From positions 1,393,818 through 1,457,817 of the forward strand of contig JALRMH010000003.1 of assembly GCA_026119935.1 (NCBI GenBank): DNA of 64,000 nucleotides, given 5' to 3'. The position numbers and the translations under genes are program-made. Below, in pieces: positions 33,144 through 43,677 of this stretch; position 1 is the stretch's first letter, and every line of letters starts with the position of its first letter. Below the pieces are notes generated by a model, which saw only the letters and a list, made by a program, of their open reading frames with translations, was not told where the DNA came from and made no database searches. This stretch comes from Endothia cerciana (taxonomy: Eukaryota; Ascomycota; Sordariomycetes; Diaporthales; Cryphonectriaceae).

Positions 33144-35129
33144 TTAATCCTGTGCTCCCCTTCTCAGGTGCTCAACCCTCCACTTGGACAACCCAGCCGG
33201 CTCTTCCAGATCCGCCGACGGTCCCCAGGTGACATCCCCCGGCCTGGCGTTCCCGCCCATCGCGTACTGTTTCCCAAGAGGCCTCGTCGGCTCCCTGCCC
33301 TCCCAGTGTCTTGCCTCAGCGGGCAGCGGCGTCCACCACCTCTCAGGCGGTCCGGGACGCATATGCCATGACGCGCTGCACATCTCCCACAGCCGGCTGG
33401 CGGCCCTCTTATACGCGAGACGCTCGTCCTCGCCAGTGAACGCGGCAGTATTAACGAAATCAACCTTTTGCCCGAGGATGCCGAAGTCAGAGTCGATCTC
33501 GGCGTGGATGGAGGAGGGCCGGGTGGAGGAGCTGGGGCCATCATTGTAGCTGGAGATGTTGGGGCGGAAGGGTGCGGCAGAGTCCTGAAAGACCTCAGAG
33601 ACCGTCTCGGGGTAAGTTGCGTCCTCGTGCTCGCCTGTGCTGGTCGTTGTTGTTCTTGTCGTGGTGCGGGACACGGTTGACAGCCTTGGGTTGCCTGGCT
33701 GCCGTCGGTTCTGCTCGGGGAAAAAGAGGTTGTCCGGGCCAACTTCGGCGCGGATGAGGACCTTACAGCGAGCCTCATAGAGGGCGTCGAGCAGTGTGAT
33801 GAAGCGCCGTGCCTCGTTCTTCATTGCGACTGGGAGAACTGGCACCTTGTCTATGATGAACGTATGGAAGTTGGAGGCTAGCGTGATGTAGTCTGCTGGT
33901 CCGAAGGAGTGAACGAGGTCGTTGAACTCCCACAAGGACACGCTTTCGTACTGTCGTGGGACGTTGATCGCCCGCCCGTAGACGACAAGAGTCGTTGGTT
34001 TCCATGGGACGGATGAGATGACTGGGTTGTTGATGGCGTCGAGCATCATTCGGTCCCATACCGCGTGGTCGTCCACTGTCAGAGCGTATTTGCGGGGCGT
34101 TATCGAATCGCCGACGTCGTCTTTCAACAGTAGCGCTTCGGTCTGTGTTTCTAGACCGTCATTTGTGCGTTCATCATCCGGAGACCGCCCTGGCGGTCCA
34201 GTGTTCTCCGTGAGATCCCGCCTCCGCCAGTCTTTCGCTCCCTCCATGTGCCAAAAGTCACACCTCGCCTTCAATACTTCCACGAAGGCGGCAAAGTCAC
34301 TGGTACTCCCATACAGCTCGCCGCGCTGCTTGTTTCCGGATCTGAATAAATGCTTGACCAAGCCACCCGCCACAGGGGCCGGATACTGCGCGCCGACAGC
34401 CTTCTCCAGCTCATCGGGCATGCGGTTCGACGAGGCGACCAGGACGCCTCCCAGCCGGAAGAAGGGGATGAGGAGATTGCCCAAGATCTTGCTCGAAGCC
34501 CTATCCGGGAGCTGGAACTCGTCTAGAAACAGGATGGGGGACTGCTCGATCATCTCCCTGGCCAGCCATAGTAGGGACCACTCGCGATCTTCGCGGGCGA
34601 GGCCGGGATGCGACTTTCGGAACCTCTCTAACCGCGAGATGCTGTAGAGCATGAAGGTGTTGAAATGCCACCTCTTCTTCCGGCTCGTGGGTAGACCGTC
34701 GGCCAGGAGGTCCAGCAGCATCGACTTCCCCGTGCCAACCTCCCCGGAGAGGAAGAGGCCCTTGGGAGAGTCTACATCGAGAGCGGCCTGATGGCTCGTC
34801 AGGACCCGCGTCAGGGCCAGGCTGTCACGGGGCCCTTCCGTTGACCGGAAGAACCTCGCAAAGAGGGGGTTGCGCCGGATAGGATGGCTCTTCGCTGCCA
34901 ACTGGCCTGTCTCATTTTCCCTGGCGCCGCCGATGGCCTGCGTGATCTGATGCAACCTGCTGCGGTACTCCAGGGGAGGCTGGTAGTCCTTGAGACGCAG
35001 ATAGAGCTTCTGAAGATGATGGGCCAAGCGATGCTGTGCGGGATCAGGAGAGTATATGTCGGTTGCTATGAGGGCGTTGTATTTCACGAGGGGATCCGTG
35101 ATGGTCACCGCGGTTCCCAGGCGATTCAT
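33144..35129 (-). CDS. AFG1: AFG1-like mitochondrial AAA ATPase
   Basis: A single-exon, 661-aa P-loop ATPase. Walker A is GEVGTGKS (129-136). Walker B is ILFLDEFQ (199-206), followed by the family-typical LPDRASSKILGNLLIPFF and VASSNRMPDEL. Later blocks (FWHMEGAKDWRR, YITLASNFHTFIIDKVPVL, RRFITLLDALYEARCKV) complete the AFG1/LACE1 signature. The yeast and human proteins help clear misassembled respiratory-chain subunits and handle mitochondrial proteostasis. The C-terminal third contains a low-complexity Thr/Ser-rich insert (around 490-545) that makes it longer than most family members. The N-terminus lacks a strongly basic presequence, so targeting is not obvious. It is divergent from NUP133, with 1.2 kb between. 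Confidence 0.9.
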   Translation of the reverse strand: MNRLGTAVTITDPLVKYNALIATDIYSPDPAQHRLAHHLQKLYLRLKDYQPPLEYRSRLHQITQAIGGARENETGQLAAKSHPIRRNPLFARFFRSTEGPRDSLALTRVLTSHQAALDVDSPKGLFLSGEVGTGKSMLLDLLADGLPTSRKKRWHFNTFMLYSISRLERFRKSHPGLAREDREWSLLWLAREMIEQSPILFLDEFQLPDRASSKILGNLLIPFFRLGGVLVASSNRMPDELEKAVGAQYPAPVAGGLVKHLFRSGNKQRGELYGSTSDFAAFVEVLKARCDFWHMEGAKDWRRRDLTENTGPPGRSPDDERTNDGLETQTEALLLKDDVGDSITPRKYALTVDDHAVWDRMMLDAINNPVISSVPWKPTTLVVYGRAINVPRQYESVSLWEFNDLVHSFGPADYITLASNFHTFIIDKVPVLPVAMKNEARRFITLLDALYEARCKVLIRAEVGPDNLFFPEQNRRQPGNPRLSTVSRTTTRTTTTSTGEHEDATYPETVSEVFQDSAAPFRPNISSYNDGPSSSTRPSSIHAEIDSDFGILGQKVDFVNTAAFTGEDERLAYKRAASRLWEMCSASWHMRPGPPERWWTPLPAEARHWEGREPTRPLGKQYAMGGNARPGDVTWGPSADLEEPAGLSKWRVEHLRRGAQD

Positions 35130-36307
35130 CCTCGGTAGGGTGGGTTATGTATGCACTGACGAAATGTCCGGTCCTAACTATGAAATGAGATGACAAAGAA
35201 GTCTATAAATGCAAGATATACATTCTAGGAAAGGTCTAGAAATATTTTAAAAAAAGATCAGTCTATGCGGTGCGCTCACTGAGCTGTCACCGAGACGACT
35301 GATTGCGGTGGTGACGGTGGCTGTGTTGACGAAGACGTCGAGGGGGGTGGTGATGATATCAATACTCTCCATCTCGTACCATACTGTCGCAGTCTGCACC
35401 TATCGGATATCTGGGGTTATCAGCCGCGAGTGAGGCTCGCGGTCAATCATGATGTAATCCGTTAGCTTGGTCCCGCTCACGTACTAAAATACTATGTACT
35501 GTACATGTATACATGGCAGCCTGGGCTAAGGCCTGAGCCTATTAGCTGAGCAGGGCGCCAGGGTGTCTGGAGATACTTTCTCGAGCCAATACTTCTCGAT
35601 CTTCAAAAAATGTCTTTCTGGTCCTTCACCGGGCTCGAATGTTGAAGACTTTTTTTCTCTTCATTGTTGTTGTGTTGGTGGTGCAAAGGAGAAAAACAGC
35701 CAAGTGAAGAAGAAGAAGACCCTGGACCCATGCAGCCGGGCCTGCTCCAGGCTAGTGGCTGTTTGAAGCTTAGTGGTGTGGGGAGAGCTGGGGCCTGCAC
35801 AGCTGCCCTCGCCCTCCTGTCCAGGTGGGCACAGACCAGCCCAGTGTTGACCTGTGGGACTTGGACTGGGAAAAGTTGAGAAGCAAGTTCGAGGAGTAAT
35901 CTCAGTCCAAGCAACCTTTCGACCGCTTCCACCACAACCATCACCACCACCCACCCACCCCTTCCCCAGTGCCTGGCCTGACCTGGTTCTGCCTCTACTC
36001 CAGGCGTCTTGTCCGCGGTCACTGGAGAGGTGCGGCCGATCGACCGACTACGACCTACGCATTCCTGCCCAAAGCCTTCATCGCACACCAAACCGTCAAC
36101 AACACTCGGACCTCGTCCACTTTTCGCGTCCGAGTGCTTACACCTGCACGTCGCCATCCACTCCCTGAGCATGGAATAGGTGCACCTCTGCCATCGCGAT
36201 TGCATCGACTTTCATCAATTCCACAGGCTCTACAGCTCCCTCGTGCTGCTCCTGGGTAGCCCATCGCGACTGGCACCAGCAGCTAAGACATCCTCACCGT
36301 CACCATC
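35130..36307. other. Divergent promoter region of AFG1 and NUP133
   Basis: No gene is recognised. The 600 bp before 36308 are C/T-rich with ACC and CAC clusters, as expected for a NUP133 leader. AT-rich DNA near 35200-35270 lies next to the AFG1 start. Confidence 0.5.
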
Positions 36308-39300
36308 ATGTTCTCCCCATCTCAAAACAGCAACGGCGGCCCTGCCATGGCCACCCGCAGTCGTCGACGGCAGCGCAACCCGAGCGGCGATAACACCTTG
36401 ACGCAACAGCCCAAGGCGAAGCGACAGCGCGTCCCCCTGACCGAGTCCACCTTCACCAACCCCGAGGTCAAGAGCTCGCAGCCAGAGATGCTCGACGTCA
36501 AGCACGACAAGATCGCGCGGCTGCCCTCCAAGCCCGACGGTCCAGAGAACGCCGCACCTGCCACGAGGACCTTTCGTCGGGAGGTCACGGTGCGATCGAA
36601 AAAGCCCAAGCAGGGCGAGCGGACAAGCAAGAGCGACGGGAGCGTGGAACTGGTGAGTCGTACTCGGACCTGCGCGGCGGGTCCCAACCTTTCGATGTCC
36701 ATGCCTCGCTGACCCCGAGCCACCCTTCGCACAGGCAAAGACCAGCGCGTACACCGTGAGCAAGCTGCAAGCACTGCCGGATAGAGTCCGCGCAGACCCT
36801 ACCGGTGAGTACCGTATCCTAAACCTAACGAAGCCCCAGAGGCGGCTGACCGCGACCAGGTCGACAACACGGTTTACTCGATGCCTCCACCGGCTTCGCC
36901 CTCTGCCTTACCCACACGCACGCCTTTGTCTGGCAGTATGCCTCAACAAGCCCCTCGCCCGAGACATTCACGTTCACCCTGCCATACCCCTCGAAGCACG
37001 CGTCCGACCCACTACCCCTTGGAGCCCTCGTCTCCCCGGGAACCTCAAATGAAGAACCTGGTCTCGTTGTGGTTATGCCCGTGAGCGGCAAGATCTCATT
37101 CTGGGAACACATCTCCAGCGCAGCGACCCTCGACTACTTCACACAGCAGAGGACTGGCGTCGAAGACACGATCCCTGGCCTGTTTGGGGGCGAGCACGTT
37201 GTGCAGGTGACCAGAGCCGACTCCGCAGGTTTCATCCTCTCCCTCAGCAGTGGACGGCTGGCACACCTCAGCGTCCGCGACAGCCAGGGAAAGCCCGCAA
37301 TATCTGTGCGGTTTCTCCGAACCACTTGGGGACAGTCCTCTGGTGTCTTGGACAGCTTCTTTGGAGGCATCAAGAACGCGCTCAAATCGGCAGTTCTACG
37401 TGGTGATCTCGCGGCCGTGAGGGTCGATCCTACAAACAGAGCCGGCCCGAGGAACGTCGTGGCGGCGACAAAAGCTGGCAGGCTGCACGCCTGGCGAGTA
37501 CAACGTGGAGGGCACCACGAGATTATCGCCAGCGTCGACACGCGCGACTCCATCCTGCACGGCCTCCACCAGATCCTCCCAGGGCTTATATCCGGCGTCG
37601 ATTTTGAGGTTGTCGATTTCACATACGTGCCCAGAAACATCGAGGAGAAATACACCCAGGCCAGCCGACTGAGCGACGCTCTTGTCAAGGACGACGACTC
37701 CACACAACACCTCCTGCTTCTAGTTTCTCTGAGCAGCAAGCGCCAGTCGCAGTATGCCCTTGTCGAGGTTGAGGTCCAGGGTGAAAGCTCCAAGGTCGGC
37801 ATGATCAGGACCATCTCATCATACACAACCCCCGTCAACCCTTCCGCCACCAGCAAGCCACGGCTCTACCTTCCGAGGCCAGCGCTAGTCTCCTTCATAA
37901 TATTCGACCGTGCCGTCGTCGTCGCCTCAGTAGCAGCACTACCAGAGACACCTGACTCGCAATTACAGGAAGAGAATCACGTCATACCCGCAACTTTCGA
38001 AGATGTGGTAGATCTGAGGAGTGAAGATTCCCTCGAGATTGTCGGCACGGGTCTCGAGGAGCCGCAGGGCCCAGGCCAAGAGTCTGAGGTCTCGAGATCT
38101 CACCGACTCAGAACTAAGAATCCGACCGCGTTGCTCCTGATCCGTGGCATCGGAGTCGTCAAGATCGCCCTTCCGGAGGTGGACCGCTTCGCCAGCGAAG
38201 ACCCCCCAGAAGTGACAGCAAAAGACAAGCTGGAACAAGCTGTCTTCTATGGGTTGAAAGACGACAATCCGCTAGCATTCGAAGGTCGAAGAAATACGCA
38301 GTTCTCTGACGGCGAGATCGCGAAGGCGGCCGTTGAGCTGTCAGATGAGATCCTTGCGTCGAAGCCGACCGCCCTGTCAGGAGGCTCGGCCTCGACCGAG
38401 ACCAACCTACGGCAGCGCTGTGTCTGGCTTGACAAGCTCATGTCTCATCTAAATGCGCAGAAGATCATGCTGGACCGCGCAACCAAGTGGTACTTGCTTG
38501 CGAATGCCGAGAAGCTGAACATAGCCCGAGAGATTTGGAAATTGCACGAGACATTCTTGGACGAGCGGCCCAGCCACGAGAAGAAGACGATCGTCTCGGA
38601 AGCAATCGAATGCATCAACGAGGAGGCGAAGAAGACCCCCAACCGGGCTGCTGGAGAACTTGACCGCGCCCGCACGTGGTTCATTCACGACACAGCCCGG
38701 CTGGATGTCTTCCTGCCTTGGAACTACCAGGTGATCAAGCAGTTCCGAAAGCACCAGCTCGCCGACGGTGCAACTATGACGCGGCTTATCTATGAGGCTG
38801 TGAATGTCTTCTACGAGACCCTTCGCGGAGCTCGTGAGTACCGCGAGCGCAAGCTTGACTTCTACGGCCTTGGCGGCGAGGTCACGCAGTTCGGAATCCT
38901 CTTGAGAGTCGAGGACTACGAACACCTGCCTAAGTTCTGGACATCGACCGAACTCATCTGTGAATACTTCTACCGCCTCATCGAGCTGAGTCAAATCTGG
39001 CTTGATGCAAACTACCCTGGGGAGAGTAGAAGCGGAGGACCGGATCCGGTCCTTCTCGAGTCCATTCGGACTACGCTCCCCAATCTCTTGGATCAGCTTT
39101 TCCTTACCCTGCACGAGTTCATCAGGTGGTCCGACGGCAATGGCGACCAGACCGTCGATCACAACGGGACGCCTTTCAGCGAGAAGTGCCGCACTGTCAT
39201 ACTCAACACCACCGATCTGCTCATGAAGCTCGCGGACTATGGTCTCGCTGACGAAGCGCTCGGGATTGCCGAAAAGTACAATATCAACAAGGCGATGGCA

Positions 39301-40686
39301 GAGCTGGTTATCACCCAGATGACCGATTTGAGAGCTCAAATCAGCAAGTCCCGCAAACCTGATCAGCTGCGCGCCAGCAAGGACAGCATGGACAGCAAGA
39401 AACAGCAGCTTATCCGGTACATGGACCGATACGGCGCCAGCTTTGCTTTCGAGGCCTACAAACTGCTTCTGGAACATGGTGGGCCCCAGGAAGTCTTGAA
39501 CTTCTCGTCCTTGGACAAGCAGGGCTTTGCAACCATGTTCCTGCGGAATGATGAGCGACTTGGCAAGGTCTCGTGGATTAACGACGTTGAGCACGAGAGG
39601 GACCTTGAAAAGGCCGCTAGGACACTTATCGACGTAGGCGAGAAGGAGGATCAAGTCTGGAGCAAGAAGATCGAATTGAGCCTGGGCAAGTTGACACTGT
39701 TGGCTGAGGGCGCGGGCGCAGATCTCGAACAGGCAACAGCCGAGGATCGCAGCAAGGCCGCAAAGTGTGACGCTGAGCTGGCCCGGGTCGAGAAGGAGCT
39801 TGAGATCATTCGCATACAAGACCGGATATACCAGATCCTGTCCCCCTCCTTCCAGGATGCCGTGGATGATGTGGCAGCCGTCGAGCTCGCCATGCAGACT
39901 TTCGCACCCAAGATCCCAAAGAAGTACAAGGTGCTTCAAGACGACCTCCAGGATGCCATGACCTACCTTGTCGCGCACAAAGCCATGGCACCGTTAACCC
40001 TGATCAACCTGCTTACCCTGATCCGTCTGGACGAGATCGGTGGTCAGGAGACGGACCTATTCTGCTCCGCCATTCGTATCGCCGATCTGGCACTCCACGG
40101 CCCGCAGAAGCAGCAGGCGATGCGGCTCATCTGGCGACGATGCTACATCCGCGACGACTGGTCTAAAGTCAACCACACGGAGAACATGAACGACCACGCG
40201 GTGATGAACATCCTGGGCCAGACCCAGGCTTACTACACCATGGTCGCGTGCATCCGATGGCGTATGAATGATCCCCTCGTTCAGGCGCCGGGTCTGCACG
40301 GCCATGCTAATATGTCTGCCGTTCCAGATATGAACGCAATCGAGAAGGAGTACTCATACATCATCACCCCCCAAGAGGCTCAGAGCGTCTTCACGGAGGC
40401 TTCCGAGGAGCGCTTCGGCTCCGAGAGTGACGATCCGGCCCTGCTCGAGAAGCGCGCTGAGGCTATGCGTTGGGAGGACGCGGCGCTCAAGAAGTTTATC
40501 GAGAAGAACCAGCTGGTGAAGTGGGCTGGGGCCGCGTATGAGGCGGCCGATAGGACTGTCCGCTTCCATAAGAATGACGCTGGTACCAATGGTACGAATG
40601 GCAGCGTCACTAATGGCAACGCGTCGGCCAACGGCCACGTGGTGGACAGCGTTGAGGAGAACGAGGAGATGGACGAGATCTCTTGA
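36308..40686 (+). CDS. NUP133: Nucleoporin NUP133
   Basis: A scaffold nucleoporin of the Y (Nup84/Nup107) complex, 1,413 aa, with exons 36308-36652, 36735-36804 and 36860-40686. The introns are 82 and 55 bp and keep phase. The N-terminal 115 residues are basic and disordered. The spliced sequence then runs KLQALPDRVRADPT, LLDASTGFALCLTHTHAFVW and LVVVMPVSGKISFWE into a seven-bladed beta-propeller (to about residue 540). After that comes a long all-helical stack with the family-typical DRYGASFAFEAYKLLLEHGG and RDDWSKVNHTENMND. The region 36862-37068 is coding in the third frame even though no Met opens it; it fills the propeller's first blades. The tail ends in an Asn/Gly-rich stretch and acidic residues. 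NUP133 tethers the Y complex to the membrane and nuclear basket. Confidence 0.93.
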
Positions 40687-41748
40687 TCACTAAGAGGAAA
40701 AGCATTTGGATGGACGACGGAAAAGAATGCCGTCCCTCTATTCTGGATGGTAATTGCTGGCGTGCGCTTGGTTTGCGAGGCCCAACCAGATGATTGGCCA
40801 CTTGACCTGTCGTCTTCAACAACATGCATCAACACGGAGGGGAAACGGCTGTTATGGTTATTCGGCGTTCACGGCTTTGTTGCGGAAAACATGGGCAAGG
40901 GGAAGAAGGAAGAGGTGTGGCATTTTGTGTTCATATACCATTCTTTACAGGTTACCCACCACTTCTGTTTGAGAAGACGAGATTGTCTGTGGGTACGCAC
41001 ACGCAACATCACCGGGACGAGCATAGCAGAGCAGAAAGACTACGAAAGCGACTTCCCATGTCCACGAGTTTCAATGGGTTGACATGTCTTGCTTGCTCCA
41101 CGGTGCTTTCATTTGTCCGTCCGTCCGTCCGTCCGTCCGTCCGTCCGTCCGTCCAGTCCAGTCCAGTCCAGTCCAGTCTAGTCCGGGCCCGAACCCGACG
41201 GCTGGATGTCGATGTCAGCCGTGCCGGAAGCAGAGGGCCGGGCGGTGGGAGCAGCCGAGATGGGTCCCGACTCCTACGGGCCCCGTTTTCGCATCCTTCC
41301 CCTCCCTCGTCTTCCCACTCTGCCTCCTCACGAGACCCGCATAATTCTGACAGAAGAGTTCGGTAATTCCCTCAAGTCCAAACCCCGCATTTCACAGTCT
41401 TGTTCATGCTATATATCACTTTGCTTTTTTTTTGCTTCTTCTTTTCTATATATATAAAGAAATTGCATATCTTGGTAACCAAGAATCTCGTATAATCTTC
41501 GCATGTTCTATCACTACTATTCGTCTCCGTCTCCGGCTCCTGCTCAGACTCGTCCCGGGCTATCATCAGCCGACACCAAACATCACGTTACCATCCCGGG
41601 ATCGGCCACTGAGTCACGGGAGTAAGCACATGGGGTGTCTTCTCCAGAGCACTTTGCTACTTTAGCCTCGTATGAGTACCGAAGAAGTGTGTACACACAG
41701 ACTCAAACACCCACGGTAGCAGTTACATAAGTTCTCGCCAACAGCACC
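40687..41748. other. Intergenic with pentamer/tetramer repeats
   Basis: This is the 3' flank of NUP133 and the promoter of the DHA2 transporter. It holds the (CCGT)n-(CCAGT)n array and AT-rich stretches near 41410-41460. No conserved frame is seen. Confidence 0.5.
41116..41180. repeat. (CCGT)n followed by (CCAGT)n tandem array
   Basis: About nine CCGT units pass directly into about five CCAGT units, one repeat apparently having evolved into the other. Confidence 0.9.
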
Positions 41749-43677
41749 ATGAGTGTCCCAGGAAATATCCACAACGGGACCGGTCCGCAGCATGGGATCG
41801 CCGCCGCCCCGGACGAGCGAATGCCCCTGATTGGAGCCAGCACATCAGCACATGCGGCGGAGCGCCGAGAAAGGCAAGACGATGAGCAGACCGAGCCTGA
41901 CGACATCGACCCGGACGACTTCGACCTGCTCCTGTCCAGGTCGACGTCTTACACCCCCGGGCCGCTCCTGGGACCCGAGTCGAGCGAGACGCCGCTCCTA
42001 AGGGGTGATCGCAAGTATAGCACTGGTCATGGCCCGCGCGTGGTGTTCAGTCGACGCCCATCTGTATGCAGCGAGGCTGCCGAGGATGAGCAGCTGGGCT
42101 GGGCCGGGCCGGCCGACGTGAGCCCCTTCCACGGTGGGATATCGTATTCGCGGTTCTGGTTGATCTTCAGCAACGTCCTGGCGCTGAACTTCATCTCGAA
42201 CTTCGACTCGACTCTGATGGCGTCCTCGCACCCTGTCATCACGTCCTACTTCCAGAGTTCCAACTCGGCATCGTGGCTGTCGACGGCGTTCCTCCTGACC
42301 TCGACCGCCTTCCAGCCGCTCCTGGGAAGCCTGTCCGACACCATAGGGCGCAAGACGCCCTACATCTTCACCATGATGATCTTCGCCCTCGCCACCCTCT
42401 GGTGCGCCGTGGCGCAGAGCATGATGAGCTTCATCGCGGCGCGGGCGGTATGCGGCTTGGGTGCGGGAGGGGTCATGATTTTGGGTAGTATCATAGTGAG
42501 CGACCTGGTGCCTATAGAGCACCGGGGCGCATATCAGAGCTACATAAACGCGGTCTACGGCGTAGGCGCGACGCTGGGCGCCGCGCTGGGCGGCTTCATG
42601 GCGGACTACCTGGGCTGGCGCTGGGAATTCGGCATCCAGGTGCCCCCCCTCCTCCTCTGCGTAGGCATCTCCGTGTTCACCATCCCACACGACCTGGGCC
42701 TCACCGCCAAGAAGGCCACGTTCCTTGAGGCAATGAAGACCTTCGACTTCAGGGGCTCCTTCCTCCTCACCAGCGCCATCACGTTCCTGATCCTCGGCCT
42801 CAACCTCGGCGGCAACGTCCTCCCCTGGTCGCACCCGTTCGTAATCGCCTCGCTCGTCATCTTCGGCGTGGCCTTCCCCCTCTTCCTCTACGCCGAGACC
42901 ACCGCGGTCCGGCCCATCATGCCTCTGTTCCTGATCCGCCGGAGCCCGCACGCGAACATGATCTTCAGCAACGCGCTCGCGGCCTTCATGATGAACGCCA
43001 TCATGTTCAACATGCCCCTCTTCTTCCAGGCCGTGCTGCTCACCACCGCGACGACCTCGGGCCTCTGCCTGATGATCATCACCGTGGTGTCCAGCACCGC
43101 GGGGACGGTCACGGGCTTCCTCATCAACCGGACGCGGCGCCTCAAGTGGCCCATGTCGCTCGGCACGTGGGGGTTCCTCGCCGGCACGGTTGTGCTGTCC
43201 TCGATGCAGAGGGGCTGGCCCCTGCCGGCGTACCTGCTGTGCCTCGTCCCGCACGCCACGGGCCAGGGGTTCCAGTTCCCGGGAACCTTCATGGCAATCC
43301 TCGCCGTCAGCGAGCAGCGCGAGCAGGCCGCCGTCACGAGCACGCTGATCCTGTGGCGCAGCGTGGGCATGGTCCTCGGCATCGCCGGGTCCAGCCTGGT
43401 CGTGCAGAACTCGCTGTGGGGCTACCTGGACCGGTACGTGACCGACGAGGCGGCGCGGGCGGGCGGGTTCGCCGGCGGCAGGGCCGAGGTCGTGGAGAAG
43501 GTGAGGGAGAGCGTCGAGGCCGTGGCGAGGCTGGCGGGGCCGGTACGGGAGCAGGTGGTCGAGAGCTACGAGGCCGCCGTCAGGACCACGTTTCTGTGCT
43601 GTGTGGGCGTCGCGATAGTCAGTGTTCTGATGTTGCTGCCTGTGAAACTGCCAAGGCTCGGGGAGAGGAGGAAGTAG
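41749..43677 (+). CDS. DHA2-type MFS transporter, vacuolar amino-acid type
   Basis: A single-exon, 642-aa transporter. A 130-residue cytosolic N-terminus is followed by 14 predicted helices. Motif A is LLGSLSDTIGRK (between helices 2 and 3). The ARAVCGLGAGGVMILGSIIV stretch and VPIEHRGAYQSYINAVYGVG are typical of the DHA2 branch that includes Vba1-3 and Fnx1, vacuolar basic amino-acid transporters. The N-terminus has an acidic dileucine signal, D22-E-R-M-P-L-I28, fitting [D/E]xxxL[L/I], and two more leucine-rich acidic patches (FDLLL, SETPLL). AP-3 reads such signals in vacuolar cargo. Drug export is the main alternative, since DHA2 also contains drug pumps. The C-terminal part has a larger loop (around 570-600) before the last helix. 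The start is the first ATG, in a good context (CACCATGAG). Confidence 0.87.
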   Translation: MSVPGNIHNGTGPQHGIAAAPDERMPLIGASTSAHAAERRERQDDEQTEPDDIDPDDFDLLLSRSTSYTPGPLLGPESSETPLLRGDRKYSTGHGPRVVFSRRPSVCSEAAEDEQLGWAGPADVSPFHGGISYSRFWLIFSNVLALNFISNFDSTLMASSHPVITSYFQSSNSASWLSTAFLLTSTAFQPLLGSLSDTIGRKTPYIFTMMIFALATLWCAVAQSMMSFIAARAVCGLGAGGVMILGSIIVSDLVPIEHRGAYQSYINAVYGVGATLGAALGGFMADYLGWRWEFGIQVPPLLLCVGISVFTIPHDLGLTAKKATFLEAMKTFDFRGSFLLTSAITFLILGLNLGGNVLPWSHPFVIASLVIFGVAFPLFLYAETTAVRPIMPLFLIRRSPHANMIFSNALAAFMMNAIMFNMPLFFQAVLLTTATTSGLCLMIITVVSSTAGTVTGFLINRTRRLKWPMSLGTWGFLAGTVVLSSMQRGWPLPAYLLCLVPHATGQGFQFPGTFMAILAVSEQREQAAVTSTLILWRSVGMVLGIAGSSLVVQNSLWGYLDRYVTDEAARAGGFAGGRAEVVEKVRESVEAVARLAGPVREQVVESYEAAVRTTFLCCVGVAIVSVLMLLPVKLPRLGERRK

